Below, piece after piece: positions 1 to 9,075 of a stretch of DNA of 64,000 nt. Position 1 is the first letter of the stretch; every line of letters starts with the position of its first letter. A model generated the notes under the pieces. The model saw only the letters and a program-made list of their open reading frames with translations, had not been told where the DNA came from and searched no databases. Source of the DNA: Bilifractor porci (GTDB lineage: Bacteria > Bacillota > Clostridia > Lachnospirales > Lachnospiraceae); contig NZ_VUMV01000001.1 in NCBI RefSeq assembly GCF_009696005.1, positions 186,001-250,000 of the forward strand, given 5' to 3'. Made by a program: the position numbers and the translations under genes.

Positions 1-73
1 GAAGCCGCTTCATTATTGTTCCCTTGCCGGAACCGGAAAATCCGGAAAGGATGATCAGCAATCCCTGTTTCAT
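1..73 (-). CDS. gmk: guanylate kinase, N-terminal fragment
   Basis: Only the first 24 codons lie in the window; the gene runs off the left edge. The translation begins MKQGLLIILSGFSGSGKGT, the P-loop of guanylate kinase, which phosphorylates GMP to GDP. The start ATG follows an AGGAGA ribosome site about 7 bases upstream. The neighbours remA and yicC upstream on the same strand are the classic Firmicute order yicC-remA-gmk, which supports the call. A consensus promoter lies about 185 bases upstream, so gmk need not depend on readthrough from remA. Confidence 0.9.
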   Translation of the reverse strand, partial: MKQGLLIILSGFSGSGKGTIMKRL

Positions 74-258
74 GCGCCGTCTCCTGTAATTTAATATCCG
101 GGCAGCTCTGCTGCCTTCTTTTATGCACCTGCATGCCTCTCTGCCGCAGGTACAGTTAAAAGCTGTACGAGTCCGGCAATCAATTCCTCCGCCACCTGCA
201 TGCAGGCATGACCGGTTGATGGCCTTGTGTCACTGACACCATCGTACAATAGTAAAAG

Positions 259-287
259 ATTATACACGCTGGCAGAAAGCGAGTCAA
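259..287 (-). promoter_or_regulatory. sigma-A type promoter ahead of gmk
   Basis: On the minus strand TTGACT and TATAAT are separated by 17 bases, which is close to consensus. It lies between remA and gmk and would give gmk a leader of about 180 nt. Seen in sequence; no expression evidence. Confidence 0.7.
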
Positions 288-350
288 ATAAAAGTCCTGC
301 CTGATACTTGCTGCCTGCCCTTGTTTGGCATGCCGCGCGGCGGACAAAAA

Positions 351-626
351 CTATTCTGCCTCCTCCGCCGCGTCACAGGGCGCACACGGCTGATTGAACC
401 GATGGGTCAGCGTCTCCGGCTGCAGGGCGGAAAGAACAATCCAGCCGTCGCATAACACAAGGACAGATTTGGTTTTTCTGCCCTGCGTCGCGTCTATGAC
501 GGTTCCGCTCTGTCTGGCCTGTGTAACCAGCCGTTTAACCGGAGCTGCCACAGGACTTACCACAGCAAAAATTTTATCCGTGTTCACGGAATTTCCGAAT
601 CCTATATTCAACAGCATGACATTCAC
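351..626 (-). CDS. remA: RemA family extracellular-matrix regulator (DUF370)
   Basis: A 91-residue protein that aligns by eye with Bacillus RemA: an NIGFGN start, SPVAAPVKR, then TVIDATQGRKTKSVLV and a SALQPETLTHR end. RemA proteins are DNA-binding activators; in Bacillus subtilis RemA drives biofilm-matrix and osmoprotection genes. The C-terminal tail, about 15 residues, is rich in Cys, Ala and Glu and is not part of the conserved fold. It starts 5 bases after the yicC stop codon, so the two are translated from one message. Its targets here are unknown. Confidence 0.9.
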   Translation of the reverse strand: MNVMLLNIGFGNSVNTDKIFAVVSPVAAPVKRLVTQARQSGTVIDATQGRKTKSVLVLCDGWIVLSALQPETLTHRFNQPCAPCDAAEEAE

Positions 627-631
627 CTGTC

Positions 632-1510
632 CTACTCTATATTCTGGATCTGTTCTCTGATTTTTTCTATCTCGGTTTTCAGCTCTACGGCAAGCTCTGT
701 GGTATCTTTATCGTTGGATTTGGAAAGAATGGTATTGGCTTCCCGGTTCATTTCCTGCGCCAGAAAATCCAGTTTCCGTCCGACCCCGCCTCCACGCTTC
801 AGTTCGGTTCGCATATTGTTAATGTGGCTCTGCAGACGGACCGTTTCTTCATCGGTGCAGATTTTATCCGCAAACAGAACAACCTCCGCGGCGATCCGGC
901 TCTCATCCACCTGAGCGTCTTCCAGAAGTTCCCTGGTTTTTTCCCGGAGCCTTGCTTTATAATCCTCCAGAATACCGGGAGCACGCCGGATCAGACGGTT
1001 CAGATTTTCTTCCATATGATCCAGTTTTCCCAGAAGATCCTGCTGCAAGTGCATTCCTTCCGTATTTCTGGACTGCCGAAATTTTTCCAGTGCGTCCCTG
1101 AGCGTTTTTTCCAGCTCTTCCCACAGTTCCGTATCATCCGAGGGTTCTTCTTCCATCGTAAGAACCTCCGGACAGGCCATCAGTTTGGAAACAGTCAGAT
1201 CATTGGGGAGAAGGAACTTTTTTTCTATTTCAGCGGCATACTCTGCATAGCGAGACGCAAGCTCCTCGTTATACTTCAGATGAAGATTGGAGCAGGTATA
1301 ATCCTCAAAGGAAACAGAAATATCTATTTTTCCCCTGCAGGCGTATTCTTTTACTATGTTGCGGATATTGTTCTCAAAAGAAGAAAGCCGCCTTGGACAG
1401 CGGATAGAAGGCTCAAGATATCTGTGATTAACGGACTTCACCTCAACGGTAAATTTATGCTGCTCATTCTGCAGCTCCGAACGACCGAAACCTGTCATAC
1501 TGTATATCAT
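632..1510 (-). CDS. yicC: YicC/YloC family endoribonuclease
   Basis: A 292-residue protein starting MIYSMTGFGRSE, the hallmark N-terminus of YicC/YloC proteins, and ending in the conserved FLAQEMNREANTILSKS and ELKTEIEKIREQIQNIE blocks. Members are metal-dependent RNA endonucleases, linked in Escherichia coli to small-RNA turnover. The reading frame is open for another 62 codons upstream, but I chose the ATG at 1510. It follows an AGGAGA site, sits about 37 bases downstream of a good promoter, and is where the family begins. First gene of yicC-remA, with gmk following. Confidence 0.92.
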   Translation of the reverse strand: MIYSMTGFGRSELQNEQHKFTVEVKSVNHRYLEPSIRCPRRLSSFENNIRNIVKEYACRGKIDISVSFEDYTCSNLHLKYNEELASRYAEYAAEIEKKFLLPNDLTVSKLMACPEVLTMEEEPSDDTELWEELEKTLRDALEKFRQSRNTEGMHLQQDLLGKLDHMEENLNRLIRRAPGILEDYKARLREKTRELLEDAQVDESRIAAEVVLFADKICTDEETVRLQSHINNMRTELKRGGGVGRKLDFLAQEMNREANTILSKSNDKDTTELAVELKTEIEKIREQIQNIE

Positions 1511-1546
1511 AAAATCATTATCTCCTGTGTTTTCACATTCAGAGAT

Positions 1547-1576
1547 ATTATAAGACAAATGCGGGAGAAGCGTCAA
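1547..1576 (-). promoter_or_regulatory. promoter for yicC-remA
   Basis: Minus-strand TTGACG and a perfect TATAAT separated by 18 bases, followed about 35 bases later by the yicC ATG. It lies inside the upstream open extension of the yicC frame, which supports the shorter start. Confidence 0.75.
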
Positions 1577-1749
1577 CGGTAATCCTGGATACAAAAATAC
1601 CGATAGCAGATAGATGTTTTTATTCTCCTGCTTACAGCCCGCCATTTTTATAAGAAAATTTTCTTCTCGGTAAGGATGGTTAGAACATTGCTGCAAACCG
1701 TGTTATAGTAGTTCTATTCTTACAATTTAATAGGAAAGAGGAATAAAGA

Positions 1750-3498
1750 ATGGCTTTTGATGGTTTTACGGTCGCCTGTCTGCGGAAGGAATTCTCAGAT
1801 GCGCTTTCGGGCGGGTATCTATCTAAAATTATTCAGCCGGAGCCGGACGCGCTTCTGCTTACAGTAAAAAATAACGGAAAACAATACCGGCTGCTTCTTT
1901 CTGCCAGCGCCGCCCTCCCGCTTGCCTACCTGACAAAAAAGAATCAGACTGCACCTTTGACAGCGCCGAATTTCTGCATGCTGCTGCGCAAATACATCGG
2001 GGGCGGAAAAATTCTCTCAGTGGAACAGCCCGGTCTGGAGCGGGTGCTTAATTTTCGCGTGGAGCACCGCGACGAGCTTGGGGACATGAAGCAGTACCGC
2101 CTGATTCTGGAGCTAATGGGGAAATACAGCAACCTGATTCTCACCGACGATGCCGACACCATTCTGGATTCTGCCCGGCATGTCAGCTTCCGCACAAGTT
2201 CGGTACGGGAAGTCTTGCCGGGAAGAAATTACTTTATCCCGGAAACCCAGAACAAATGCGACCCCCTCTCCATCCCAGAGGAAGATTTTGCCTCCGCGGT
2301 TTTTGAAAAGCCCCTGCCTCTGGCAAAGGCCATCGCCGGCGCTTTTACCGGCTTTTCCTATGTTATGGCAGAAGAGGTTTGCGTCCGGGCATCACTGGAC
2401 GGAGGTTTCTCTGCGGAAGCCCTGGATGCCCCGGCCAAGACACATCTGTACCATACTTTTGCGCGGCTCATGGAGGATGTGCGGGAAGGAAATTTTGAAC
2501 CAGCTGTTTACTATGACAAAAACGACAGTCCCGTTGAATTTTCCGCTTTCCGGATGCTTCAGTTCAAGGATATGAGGGAGGTTTCCTGTCCTTCTATGTC
2601 CGCTCTTCTGCAGTCTTATTATGAAGAAAGAGACCGCGTGAACAGAATCCGCCAGAAATCCACAGACCTGCGAAAAGTTGTGAACACCGTCCTGGAGAGG
2701 AATGTCCGCACGCTGAATCTTCAGGAAAAGCAGAGGAAGGACACCGAGAAACGGGATAAATACAGAATCTACGGCGAACTGCTGAATACCTATGGCTATA
2801 CGCTTGCGGAGGGCGCGGATGTCCTGGAGGCGGAGGACTACAACACCGGAAAAATGGTGCGAATCCCCTTGGACCCGACAAAAAGCGCACGCGAGAACGC
2901 GCAGCATTATTTTGACCGATACGGGAAGCTGAAGCGCACGGCAGAAGCTCTGGGCAGCAGGATGAAGGAAACACAGGAAACAATTCTTCACCTGGAAAGT
3001 ATTCTTACCTCACTGGATCTTGCGCGAACAGAAAGTGATCTCGGACAGATCCGCCAGGAACTGGAGGATTCCGGCTACATACGCCGTCATGCACAAGGAA
3101 AAAAGAAGGGAAACAGGCCTGTTTCCTCTCCTCTCCACTACATCTCTTCCGACGGATTTGATATGTATGTTGGAAAAAACAATTATCAGAATGAAGAAGT
3201 TTCCTTCCATATTGCCTCCGGCGGGGACTGGTGGTTCCACGCCAACGATATGCCGGGCTCCCACGTTATTGTAAAAACCATGGGGAAAGAACTTCCGGAC
3301 CGTACCTTTGAGGAGGCTGGCAGACTTGCCGCTTACTATTCCAAAGGAAAAAACGCGCCCAAGGTAGAAATTGACTATACCCTTCGCAAAAACCTGAAAA
3401 AGCCGACCGGAGGAAAGCCCGGATTTGTCGTGTATTACACCAACTACTCCATGATGAGCAGACCGGATATTTCCGGAATCCGGGAGGCGGATCAATAG
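1750..3498 (+). CDS. rqcH: RqcH, NFACT-family ribosome quality control factor
   Basis: A 582-residue protein of NFACT architecture: NFACT-N domain (about 1-200), a helical and coiled-coil middle (about 290-430) and the C-terminal NFACT-R domain (about 450-580) with SSDGFDMYVGKNNYQNE, WWFHANDMPGSHVIV and the conserved YTLRKNLKKPTGGKPG. RqcH binds 50S subunits holding stalled nascent chains and recruits tRNA-Ala to add alanine tails. Older names are fibronectin-binding protein A or YloA. The DR pair needed for tail addition is Glu97-Arg98 here. The ATG follows AGGAAAGAGG. It stands alone, divergent from yicC. Confidence 0.92.
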   Translation: MAFDGFTVACLRKEFSDALSGGYLSKIIQPEPDALLLTVKNNGKQYRLLLSASAALPLAYLTKKNQTAPLTAPNFCMLLRKYIGGGKILSVEQPGLERVLNFRVEHRDELGDMKQYRLILELMGKYSNLILTDDADTILDSARHVSFRTSSVREVLPGRNYFIPETQNKCDPLSIPEEDFASAVFEKPLPLAKAIAGAFTGFSYVMAEEVCVRASLDGGFSAEALDAPAKTHLYHTFARLMEDVREGNFEPAVYYDKNDSPVEFSAFRMLQFKDMREVSCPSMSALLQSYYEERDRVNRIRQKSTDLRKVVNTVLERNVRTLNLQEKQRKDTEKRDKYRIYGELLNTYGYTLAEGADVLEAEDYNTGKMVRIPLDPTKSARENAQHYFDRYGKLKRTAEALGSRMKETQETILHLESILTSLDLARTESDLGQIRQELEDSGYIRRHAQGKKKGNRPVSSPLHYISSDGFDMYVGKNNYQNEEVSFHIASGGDWWFHANDMPGSHVIVKTMGKELPDRTFEEAGRLAAYYSKGKNAPKVEIDYTLRKNLKKPTGGKPGFVVYYTNYSMMSRPDISGIREADQ

Positions 3499-3536
3499 CC
3501 TCCGATTCTGCATGAAACAGGTATCGGATATTTAAT

Positions 3537-3557
3537 CACATGTAAACCACATGTAAA
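3537..3557. repeat. two direct 10-bp repeats in the ATPase leader
   Basis: CACATGTAAA occurs twice with an 11-base period, each copy containing the palindrome ACATGT. One helical turn spacing is what a dimeric regulator site can look like. It lies about 160 bases upstream of the P-type ATPase. A short hairpin (CCGAT-AAA-ATCGG) follows at about 3651-3663. Function is inferred only from position. Confidence 0.4.
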
Positions 3558-3711
3558 AGTAACAAATATTTCATCATATTTTTATTTATTTTTATTGCTG
3601 ATCTGGTATGATTAGGTTTACATACTGCCAGTGTACAATCGCAGTTTTGTCCGATAAAATCGGGCTTTTCATAAAAAATGTCACGAAGGAATACAAAGGG
3701 GAGTGTACATT

Positions 3712-6177
3712 ATGCCTTCCAGGCGCAGAAAAAAAGCTATTCTGAATCCGACCATGCCCGAACGGCATCCGGTAGACGAAATTCAGGCGGATTATCACAC
3801 CGGCCTGACAAAAGAGCAGGTTGTTTATTATCGGAAAAACGGGTGGGGAAACGTTTCGGTTGAAGCGCCCTCCAAATCGACAAAAGATATTATAAAAAGC
3901 AATGTCCTGACCTATTTCAACGGAATTTTTCTGCTGATTTCCATCCTGCTGATTCTGGTGAAATCCTTTAAGGATCTCTCTTTTCTCCCGATTATCATCG
4001 CAAACTCGCTGATCGGCATTATCCAGGAGCTGCGCGCGAAAAATGTACTGGATAACCTGACGGTCCTGAACGCCCCCAAGGCGACGGTCGTCCGGAATGG
4101 AAAAGAAAAAACAATCGCCGCGGAACACCTGGTTCTGAACGACATTGTCGTGTTTCACGCCGGAAACCAGATACCGGCTGACGCCGTTGTAGTGGAGGGC
4201 TCTGTCGCCGTCAATGAATCCCTGCTGACCGGTGAGTCGGACGAGATCCGGAAAAATCCGGGAGACCACCTGATGTCCGGTTCCTTTATTGTTTCCGGAA
4301 CCTGCTATGCCAGACTGGAAAAGGTAGGTGCGGATTCCTATATCAATAAGCTGACCATCCAGGCAAAGGCATCCAGGGAGGGCGAGCAGTCGGAAATGAT
4401 CCGCTCCCTGAACCATATCGTTATGTTTGCCGGAATTATGATCGTCCCGATTGGCATCCTGCTCTTCTATCAGGGCTATTTTCAGCAGGAAAACACGCTG
4501 AAGGACAGCGTGACTTCCATGGTCGCCGCCGTCATCGGGATGATACCGGAAGGGCTTTACCTGCTGTCCAGCGTGACACTGGCGGTGAGCTTTATCCGGC
4601 TGTCCACCAAAAACGTTCTGGTTCATGATATGAAATGCATTGAAACCCTTGCAAGGGTCAATGTTCTCTGCGTGGATAAGACCGGAACCATCACGGAAAA
4701 TAAGATGCTTGTGCAGGAGGTGATCAAGCTTCCGCCCTATGAAACGGACTCTCCTGCCCTTCCGCTGGATGAGCTTCTGGGGGATTTTGCTTCCGCACAG
4801 CAGGCGGACAACATTACCATGGAAGCCATGAAGGCGTTTTTTACCAATACTTCCGGTTCTGTCCCCACCGGCGTCACCGGCTTTTCGTCCGCCTATAAAT
4901 ACAGCTCCGTTAGTTTTTCGGGAGGAAGCTATGTGCTGGGCGCGCCGGAATTTATTCTCCGCCAGGATTACGACACCTACCGGGAGGCCATAGAGGAACA
5001 GGGAAAAAAGGGCTACCGTGTTCTGGTGTTCGGAAAATACGAGGGAACACCGGACGGAACCGCCCTTACCGGCAGGGTTACCCCCTACGCGCTGATCGTT
5101 GTGGCAAATAAAATCCGGAAGGACGCGGACAAAACCTTCCGTTTCTTTGCCAAACAGGGAGTTGCCATCAAGGTGATTTCCGGGGATAACCCGGTTACCG
5201 TTTCCGAGGTGGCAACCCAGGCCGGCATTGCCAACGCGGATCAGTACATCGACGCTTCCACCCTGGAAACGCCGGAGGTTCTGCGGGAAGCAGTCAATAA
5301 ATACACGGTGTTCGGCCGCGTCACACCGGCGCAGAAACGGCAGTTTGTTCACGCGCTGAAAGAGACAGGCCACACCGTCGCCATGACCGGAGACGGCGTC
5401 AACGACGTCCTTGCCCTGAAGGACGCAGACTGCTCGGTCGCCATGGCTGCCGGCAGTGATGCCGCGGCCCAGGCCTCACAGCTGGTCCTGCTGGATAATG
5501 ATTTCGGCCACATGCCGGAAATTGTCATGGAAGGACGCCAGGTTGTCAACAACATGGAGAGATCCGGAAGCCTGTTTCTTACCAAGAACATCTTCTCCCT
5601 GCTGCTGGCAATTTTCTCCATAGCCGTAGGCTTCAGCTATCCGCTGAAACCCTCGCAGATTTCACTGATCAGTATGTTTACCATCGGTCTTCCCGGTTTT
5701 CTGCTCTCCCAGCTGCCGAACCAGGATCTGATCCGCGGAAAATTTATGAACAACGTGCTTCTGCGCGCCATGCCCGCAGCCCTGACAGACTTTATTGTTG
5801 TCGCGTCCCTGGTTGTGTTCGGAGAAGTTTTCGACGTAAGCTCTGTGGATATTTCGACTGCCTGTGCCATCCTGATGGCAATCGTCGGCTTTATGATTCT
5901 GCATGAAATTATCAAGCCGATGAATATCTACAAGTACATCATCATCTGGATCTGTATGGCCGGGATGGTCTTCTGTCTGGTATTTCTGCGGGATCTGTTC
6001 GGAATTACCGGAATGTCCATGCGTTGCATCATGCTGTTTGTGGTGTTCTCCATCACAACCGAGCCGATTCTGCGCTACCTGATCCGTCTGGTACGCAAGA
6101 TCAATATCCTCTACAATAAGGCCAAGGACGCGTTCGCGCGAAATGCGCGCAGGAAGATGCGACAGGAGGATGTCTGA
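3712..6177 (+). CDS. P-type cation ATPase, CtpE-like
   Basis: An 821-residue P-type ATPase: two N-terminal membrane helices (about 65-105), actuator domain with TGES near residue 173, membrane helix 4 with IPEGL, phosphorylation motif DKTGT with Asp at about 322, nucleotide-binding domain, hinge TGDGVNDVLALKDAD near 560, and six C-terminal membrane helices. The motif IPEGLYLLSSVTLAV resembles the mycobacterial CtpE group, reported as calcium importers, rather than SERCA or heavy-metal pumps, but the ion is not fixed by what I can see. An in-frame GTG at 3703 is possible. I chose ATG 3712 because AAGGGGAG lies 9 bases upstream. Confidence 0.85.
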   Translation: MPSRRRKKAILNPTMPERHPVDEIQADYHTGLTKEQVVYYRKNGWGNVSVEAPSKSTKDIIKSNVLTYFNGIFLLISILLILVKSFKDLSFLPIIIANSLIGIIQELRAKNVLDNLTVLNAPKATVVRNGKEKTIAAEHLVLNDIVVFHAGNQIPADAVVVEGSVAVNESLLTGESDEIRKNPGDHLMSGSFIVSGTCYARLEKVGADSYINKLTIQAKASREGEQSEMIRSLNHIVMFAGIMIVPIGILLFYQGYFQQENTLKDSVTSMVAAVIGMIPEGLYLLSSVTLAVSFIRLSTKNVLVHDMKCIETLARVNVLCVDKTGTITENKMLVQEVIKLPPYETDSPALPLDELLGDFASAQQADNITMEAMKAFFTNTSGSVPTGVTGFSSAYKYSSVSFSGGSYVLGAPEFILRQDYDTYREAIEEQGKKGYRVLVFGKYEGTPDGTALTGRVTPYALIVVANKIRKDADKTFRFFAKQGVAIKVISGDNPVTVSEVATQAGIANADQYIDASTLETPEVLREAVNKYTVFGRVTPAQKRQFVHALKETGHTVAMTGDGVNDVLALKDADCSVAMAAGSDAAAQASQLVLLDNDFGHMPEIVMEGRQVVNNMERSGSLFLTKNIFSLLLAIFSIAVGFSYPLKPSQISLISMFTIGLPGFLLSQLPNQDLIRGKFMNNVLLRAMPAALTDFIVVASLVVFGEVFDVSSVDISTACAILMAIVGFMILHEIIKPMNIYKYIIIWICMAGMVFCLVFLRDLFGITGMSMRCIMLFVVFSITTEPILRYLIRLVRKINILYNKAKDAFARNARRKMRQEDV

Positions 6178-6287
6178 ATCATGCCGCATGAAAAGATGCT
6201 GTATGAATCGGTCCTGTCCGGGCTTGTCAGATGAGAAGCACACATCAGGAATTCTTACATAAACTCATAACAAATACCGACGAAAAA

Positions 6288-6315
6288 GGCTCCTGAACGT
6301 TAACGTTCAGGAGCC
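6288..6315. terminator. bidirectional terminator between convergent operons
   Basis: A perfect 28-base palindrome with arms GGCTCCTGAACGTT, flanked by A5 on the left and CTTCTATTT on the right. It sits between the plus-strand ATPase and the minus-strand decarboxylase operon and can serve both. Confidence 0.85.
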
Positions 6316-6405
6316 CTTCTATTTAAAATCTTCTTATCTCTGTTCAAAAGAACTCAGAATTCAAATCAACTCTAATTCTGATGAACGCAGATCAAAGCCG
6401 TTCGT

Positions 6406-7803
6406 TTACACAGGGTAAGCCTTGTTTTCCTTGTCTGCCTTTGTGGCGTCCACGCCTGTGTCCTGGGCATCTCTGTACTTGAAGTAGTCTACCGCCACCT
6501 GCGGGAACAGGGCGTAGGAAAGAACATCCTCATCCTGTTTCTTGTAAGGAGCGGCCTCTTTCTCCATCTCAGGCAGCTGCGGCTTCAGATCGTCCGCCGG
6601 TCTGTAGGTAATCGGCTTCTCGTCGCCAAGAGCCTTTTTCTGCAGCTCCGGATTGACCGGATCGGTGGTAGCGCCGTACTTTCCTGCCAGCACATCCTTA
6701 GTTTCCTTTGTGATCATCTTGTAACGCTCGCCCATGATAACATTGAACACAGCCTGAGTTCCGACGATCTGTGAGGACGGAGTTACCAGCGGAGGATTTC
6801 CAAGGTCTTTTCTTACATTCGGAACTTCTTCCAGAACATCGTAGAACTTATCTTCCGCGTGCTGCTGTTTCAGCTGGCTGGTCAGGTTGGAGAGCATTCC
6901 GCCCGGAACCTGGTATACCAGAGTCTTGATATTCACGCCCATGTTCTTCGGGTTCAGAAGTCCATTCTCCAGGCATTCATCGCGGTACGGACGGAAATAA
7001 TCCGCAATCTTCTCCAGAAGGGTCATGTCCAGTCCGGTATCGTACGGCGTGCCCTTGAAGGTCTGAACCATAACCTCTGTCGCGGGCTGGGAGGTTCCCA
7101 GAGCGAACGGGGAAATCGCAGTATCAATAATATCCACACCTGCCTCTACCGCCTTCAGATAGGTCATGGAAGCCACGCCGGAGGTATAGTGTGTGTGCAG
7201 CTCGATGGGAAGGCTTGTGGTCTCTTTCAGAGCCTTGACCAGCTCTGTTGCCTGGTAGGGCATCAGAAGGCCGGCCATATCCTTGATGCAGATGGAATCT
7301 GCCCCCATTTCCTCAATGGCTTTTGCCTTGGAAGTCCAGTACTCCAGTGTGTAGGAATCTCCCAGGGTATAGGACAGGGCTACCTGCGCCTCCGCGCCCT
7401 TCTCCTTCTTTGCGGCATCTACGCAGGTCTGCAGGTTTCGCAGATCGTTCATGCAGTCGAAAATACGGATGATGTCAATCCCGTTGGCAACGGATTTCTG
7501 AACAAAATACTCTACGACGTCGTCGGCATAAGGCTTATATCCCAGGATATTCTGGCCGCGGAACAGCATCTGAAGCTTTGTGTGCTTGAAGCCGTCCCTT
7601 AATTTGCGAAGACGATCCCACGGATCTTCGTGCAGGAAACGCAGGCAGGAATCAAAGGTAGCTCCTCCCCAGCACTCTACTGCGTGATATCCGACCTGAT
7701 CCATGGTATCTACAATCGGAAGCATTTCCTCAGTCGGCATACGAGTCGCAATCAGGGACTGGTGTGCATCCCTGAGGATGGTTTCCATAATTTTTACACC
7801 CAT
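6406..7803 (-). CDS. oadA: oxaloacetate decarboxylase alpha / pyruvate carboxyltransferase subunit
   Basis: A 465-residue OadA/PycB-type carboxyltransferase. Visible motifs are ETILRDAHQSLIATRM, ECWGGATFD, the putative carboxylated lysine in CIKDMAG, and the metal-binding HTH of ELHTHYTSG. The protein ends without a biotin domain, so the biotin must come from the separate carrier encoded two genes upstream. Such subunits move CO2 between oxaloacetate or pyruvate and biotin. It is the last gene of a five-gene operon that also encodes a CoA-type carboxyltransferase, so the true acceptor and donor pair is uncertain. SD AAGGGAG lies 7 bases before ATG. Confidence 0.9.
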   Translation of the reverse strand: MGVKIMETILRDAHQSLIATRMPTEEMLPIVDTMDQVGYHAVECWGGATFDSCLRFLHEDPWDRLRKLRDGFKHTKLQMLFRGQNILGYKPYADDVVEYFVQKSVANGIDIIRIFDCMNDLRNLQTCVDAAKKEKGAEAQVALSYTLGDSYTLEYWTSKAKAIEEMGADSICIKDMAGLLMPYQATELVKALKETTSLPIELHTHYTSGVASMTYLKAVEAGVDIIDTAISPFALGTSQPATEVMVQTFKGTPYDTGLDMTLLEKIADYFRPYRDECLENGLLNPKNMGVNIKTLVYQVPGGMLSNLTSQLKQQHAEDKFYDVLEEVPNVRKDLGNPPLVTPSSQIVGTQAVFNVIMGERYKMITKETKDVLAGKYGATTDPVNPELQKKALGDEKPITYRPADDLKPQLPEMEKEAAPYKKQDEDVLSYALFPQVAVDYFKYRDAQDTGVDATKADKENKAYPV

Positions 7804-7883
7804 TTGTTATCTCCCTTCTAAAAATGTCTGACAACTGATGCAGCCGGCAGAGCCGGCAAAGATTCCGCCAAAAGGCAGACCGT

Positions 7884-9038
7884 TTATTTCACTCCAAACA
7901 CGGCCATAAAGGTACCTGCCGCTACGGCCGTACCGATAACGCCCGCGACATTCGGTCCCATCGCGTTCATCAGAAGGAAGTTGGTAGGATCAGCCTCCGC
8001 GCCGACCTTCTGAGAGACACGGGCTGCCATCGGTACCGCGGAAACACCGGCGGAACCAATCAGCGGATTAATCTTCCCGTGCGTGACAACGCATAACAGC
8101 TTGCCAAGCATGACGCCTCCGAAGGTTCCGAACATAAAGGCAACCAGACCGAGAGCGACAATTTTCAGTGTTGTTACATTCAGGAATGCCTCCGCGCTGG
8201 TGGTAGCACCAACGGATGTACCCAGAAGGATAACAACAATATACATCAGTGCGTTGGAAGCGGTTTCCGTCAGCTGCTTCACGACGCCGCTCTCACGGAA
8301 CAGGTTTCCAAGCATCAGCATACCTACCAGCGGAGCGGTTGTCGGCAGAATCAGGCAGACAACAACCGTAATGATGATCGGGAACAGGATCTTCTCCAGC
8401 TTGGAAACCGGACGCAGCTGCGCCATCTTGATCTTCCGCTCTTTTTCAGTTGTGCAGAGTTTCATGATCGGGGGCTGGATAATCGGAACCAGGGACATAT
8501 AGGAATACGCGGCTACCGCAATCGGTCCCATCAGCGCCGTCTGTCCCAGCTTTCCGCAGAGGAAGATAGACGTCGGTCCGTCCGCTCCTCCGATAATAGA
8601 AATCGCCGCCGCGGCCTTTCCGTTAAAGCCCATGAGAATGGCAAGGAAATAAGCGACATAGATACCCAGCTGCGCAGCTGCGCCCATCAGGAAGGAAATC
8701 GGATTTGCGATCAGCGGGCCGAAATCGGTCATGGCTCCGACGCCCATAAAGATCAGGGACGGAAGAATAGACCACTCATCCAGTGTGTAGAAATAGTAAA
8801 GCAATCCGCCGGCATGGGAAATCCCGGCTGCGTCCACGGTGGGAGCTGCGATAATATCCGGATAAATGTTTACAAGAAGCATACCAAAGGCAATCGGAAC
8901 CAGAAGCAGCGGCTCAAAATCATGTTTGATTGCCAGGTATAAAAACAGGAAAGCAACCGCGATCATGACGAAGTTGCCCCATGTTATGTTAAAGAATGCC
9001 GTCTGATGAATCAGATTCGACAATGTCGTTAAAATCAT
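7884..9038 (-). CDS. oadB: sodium ion-translocating decarboxylase beta subunit
   Basis: A 384-residue multi-helix membrane protein with the family signatures GGADGPTSIF (the Asp implicated in Na+ handling) and NPLIGSAGVSAVPMAARV near the C-terminus. The beta subunit decarboxylates carboxybiotin and uses the energy to export Na+. The same family serves oxaloacetate, methylmalonyl-CoA and glutaconyl-CoA decarboxylases (OadB/MmdB/GcdB), so the symbol is generic. SD GGAGG precedes the ATG. The gene follows the biotin carrier by 37 bases in a single operon. Confidence 0.93.
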   Translation of the reverse strand: MILTTLSNLIHQTAFFNITWGNFVMIAVAFLFLYLAIKHDFEPLLLVPIAFGMLLVNIYPDIIAAPTVDAAGISHAGGLLYYFYTLDEWSILPSLIFMGVGAMTDFGPLIANPISFLMGAAAQLGIYVAYFLAILMGFNGKAAAAISIIGGADGPTSIFLCGKLGQTALMGPIAVAAYSYMSLVPIIQPPIMKLCTTEKERKIKMAQLRPVSKLEKILFPIIITVVVCLILPTTAPLVGMLMLGNLFRESGVVKQLTETASNALMYIVVILLGTSVGATTSAEAFLNVTTLKIVALGLVAFMFGTFGGVMLGKLLCVVTHGKINPLIGSAGVSAVPMAARVSQKVGAEADPTNFLLMNAMGPNVAGVIGTAVAAGTFMAVFGVK

Positions 9039-9075
9039 TTTTTTACCTCCGGTTATTGGATTTCAGTGTCGGAGC

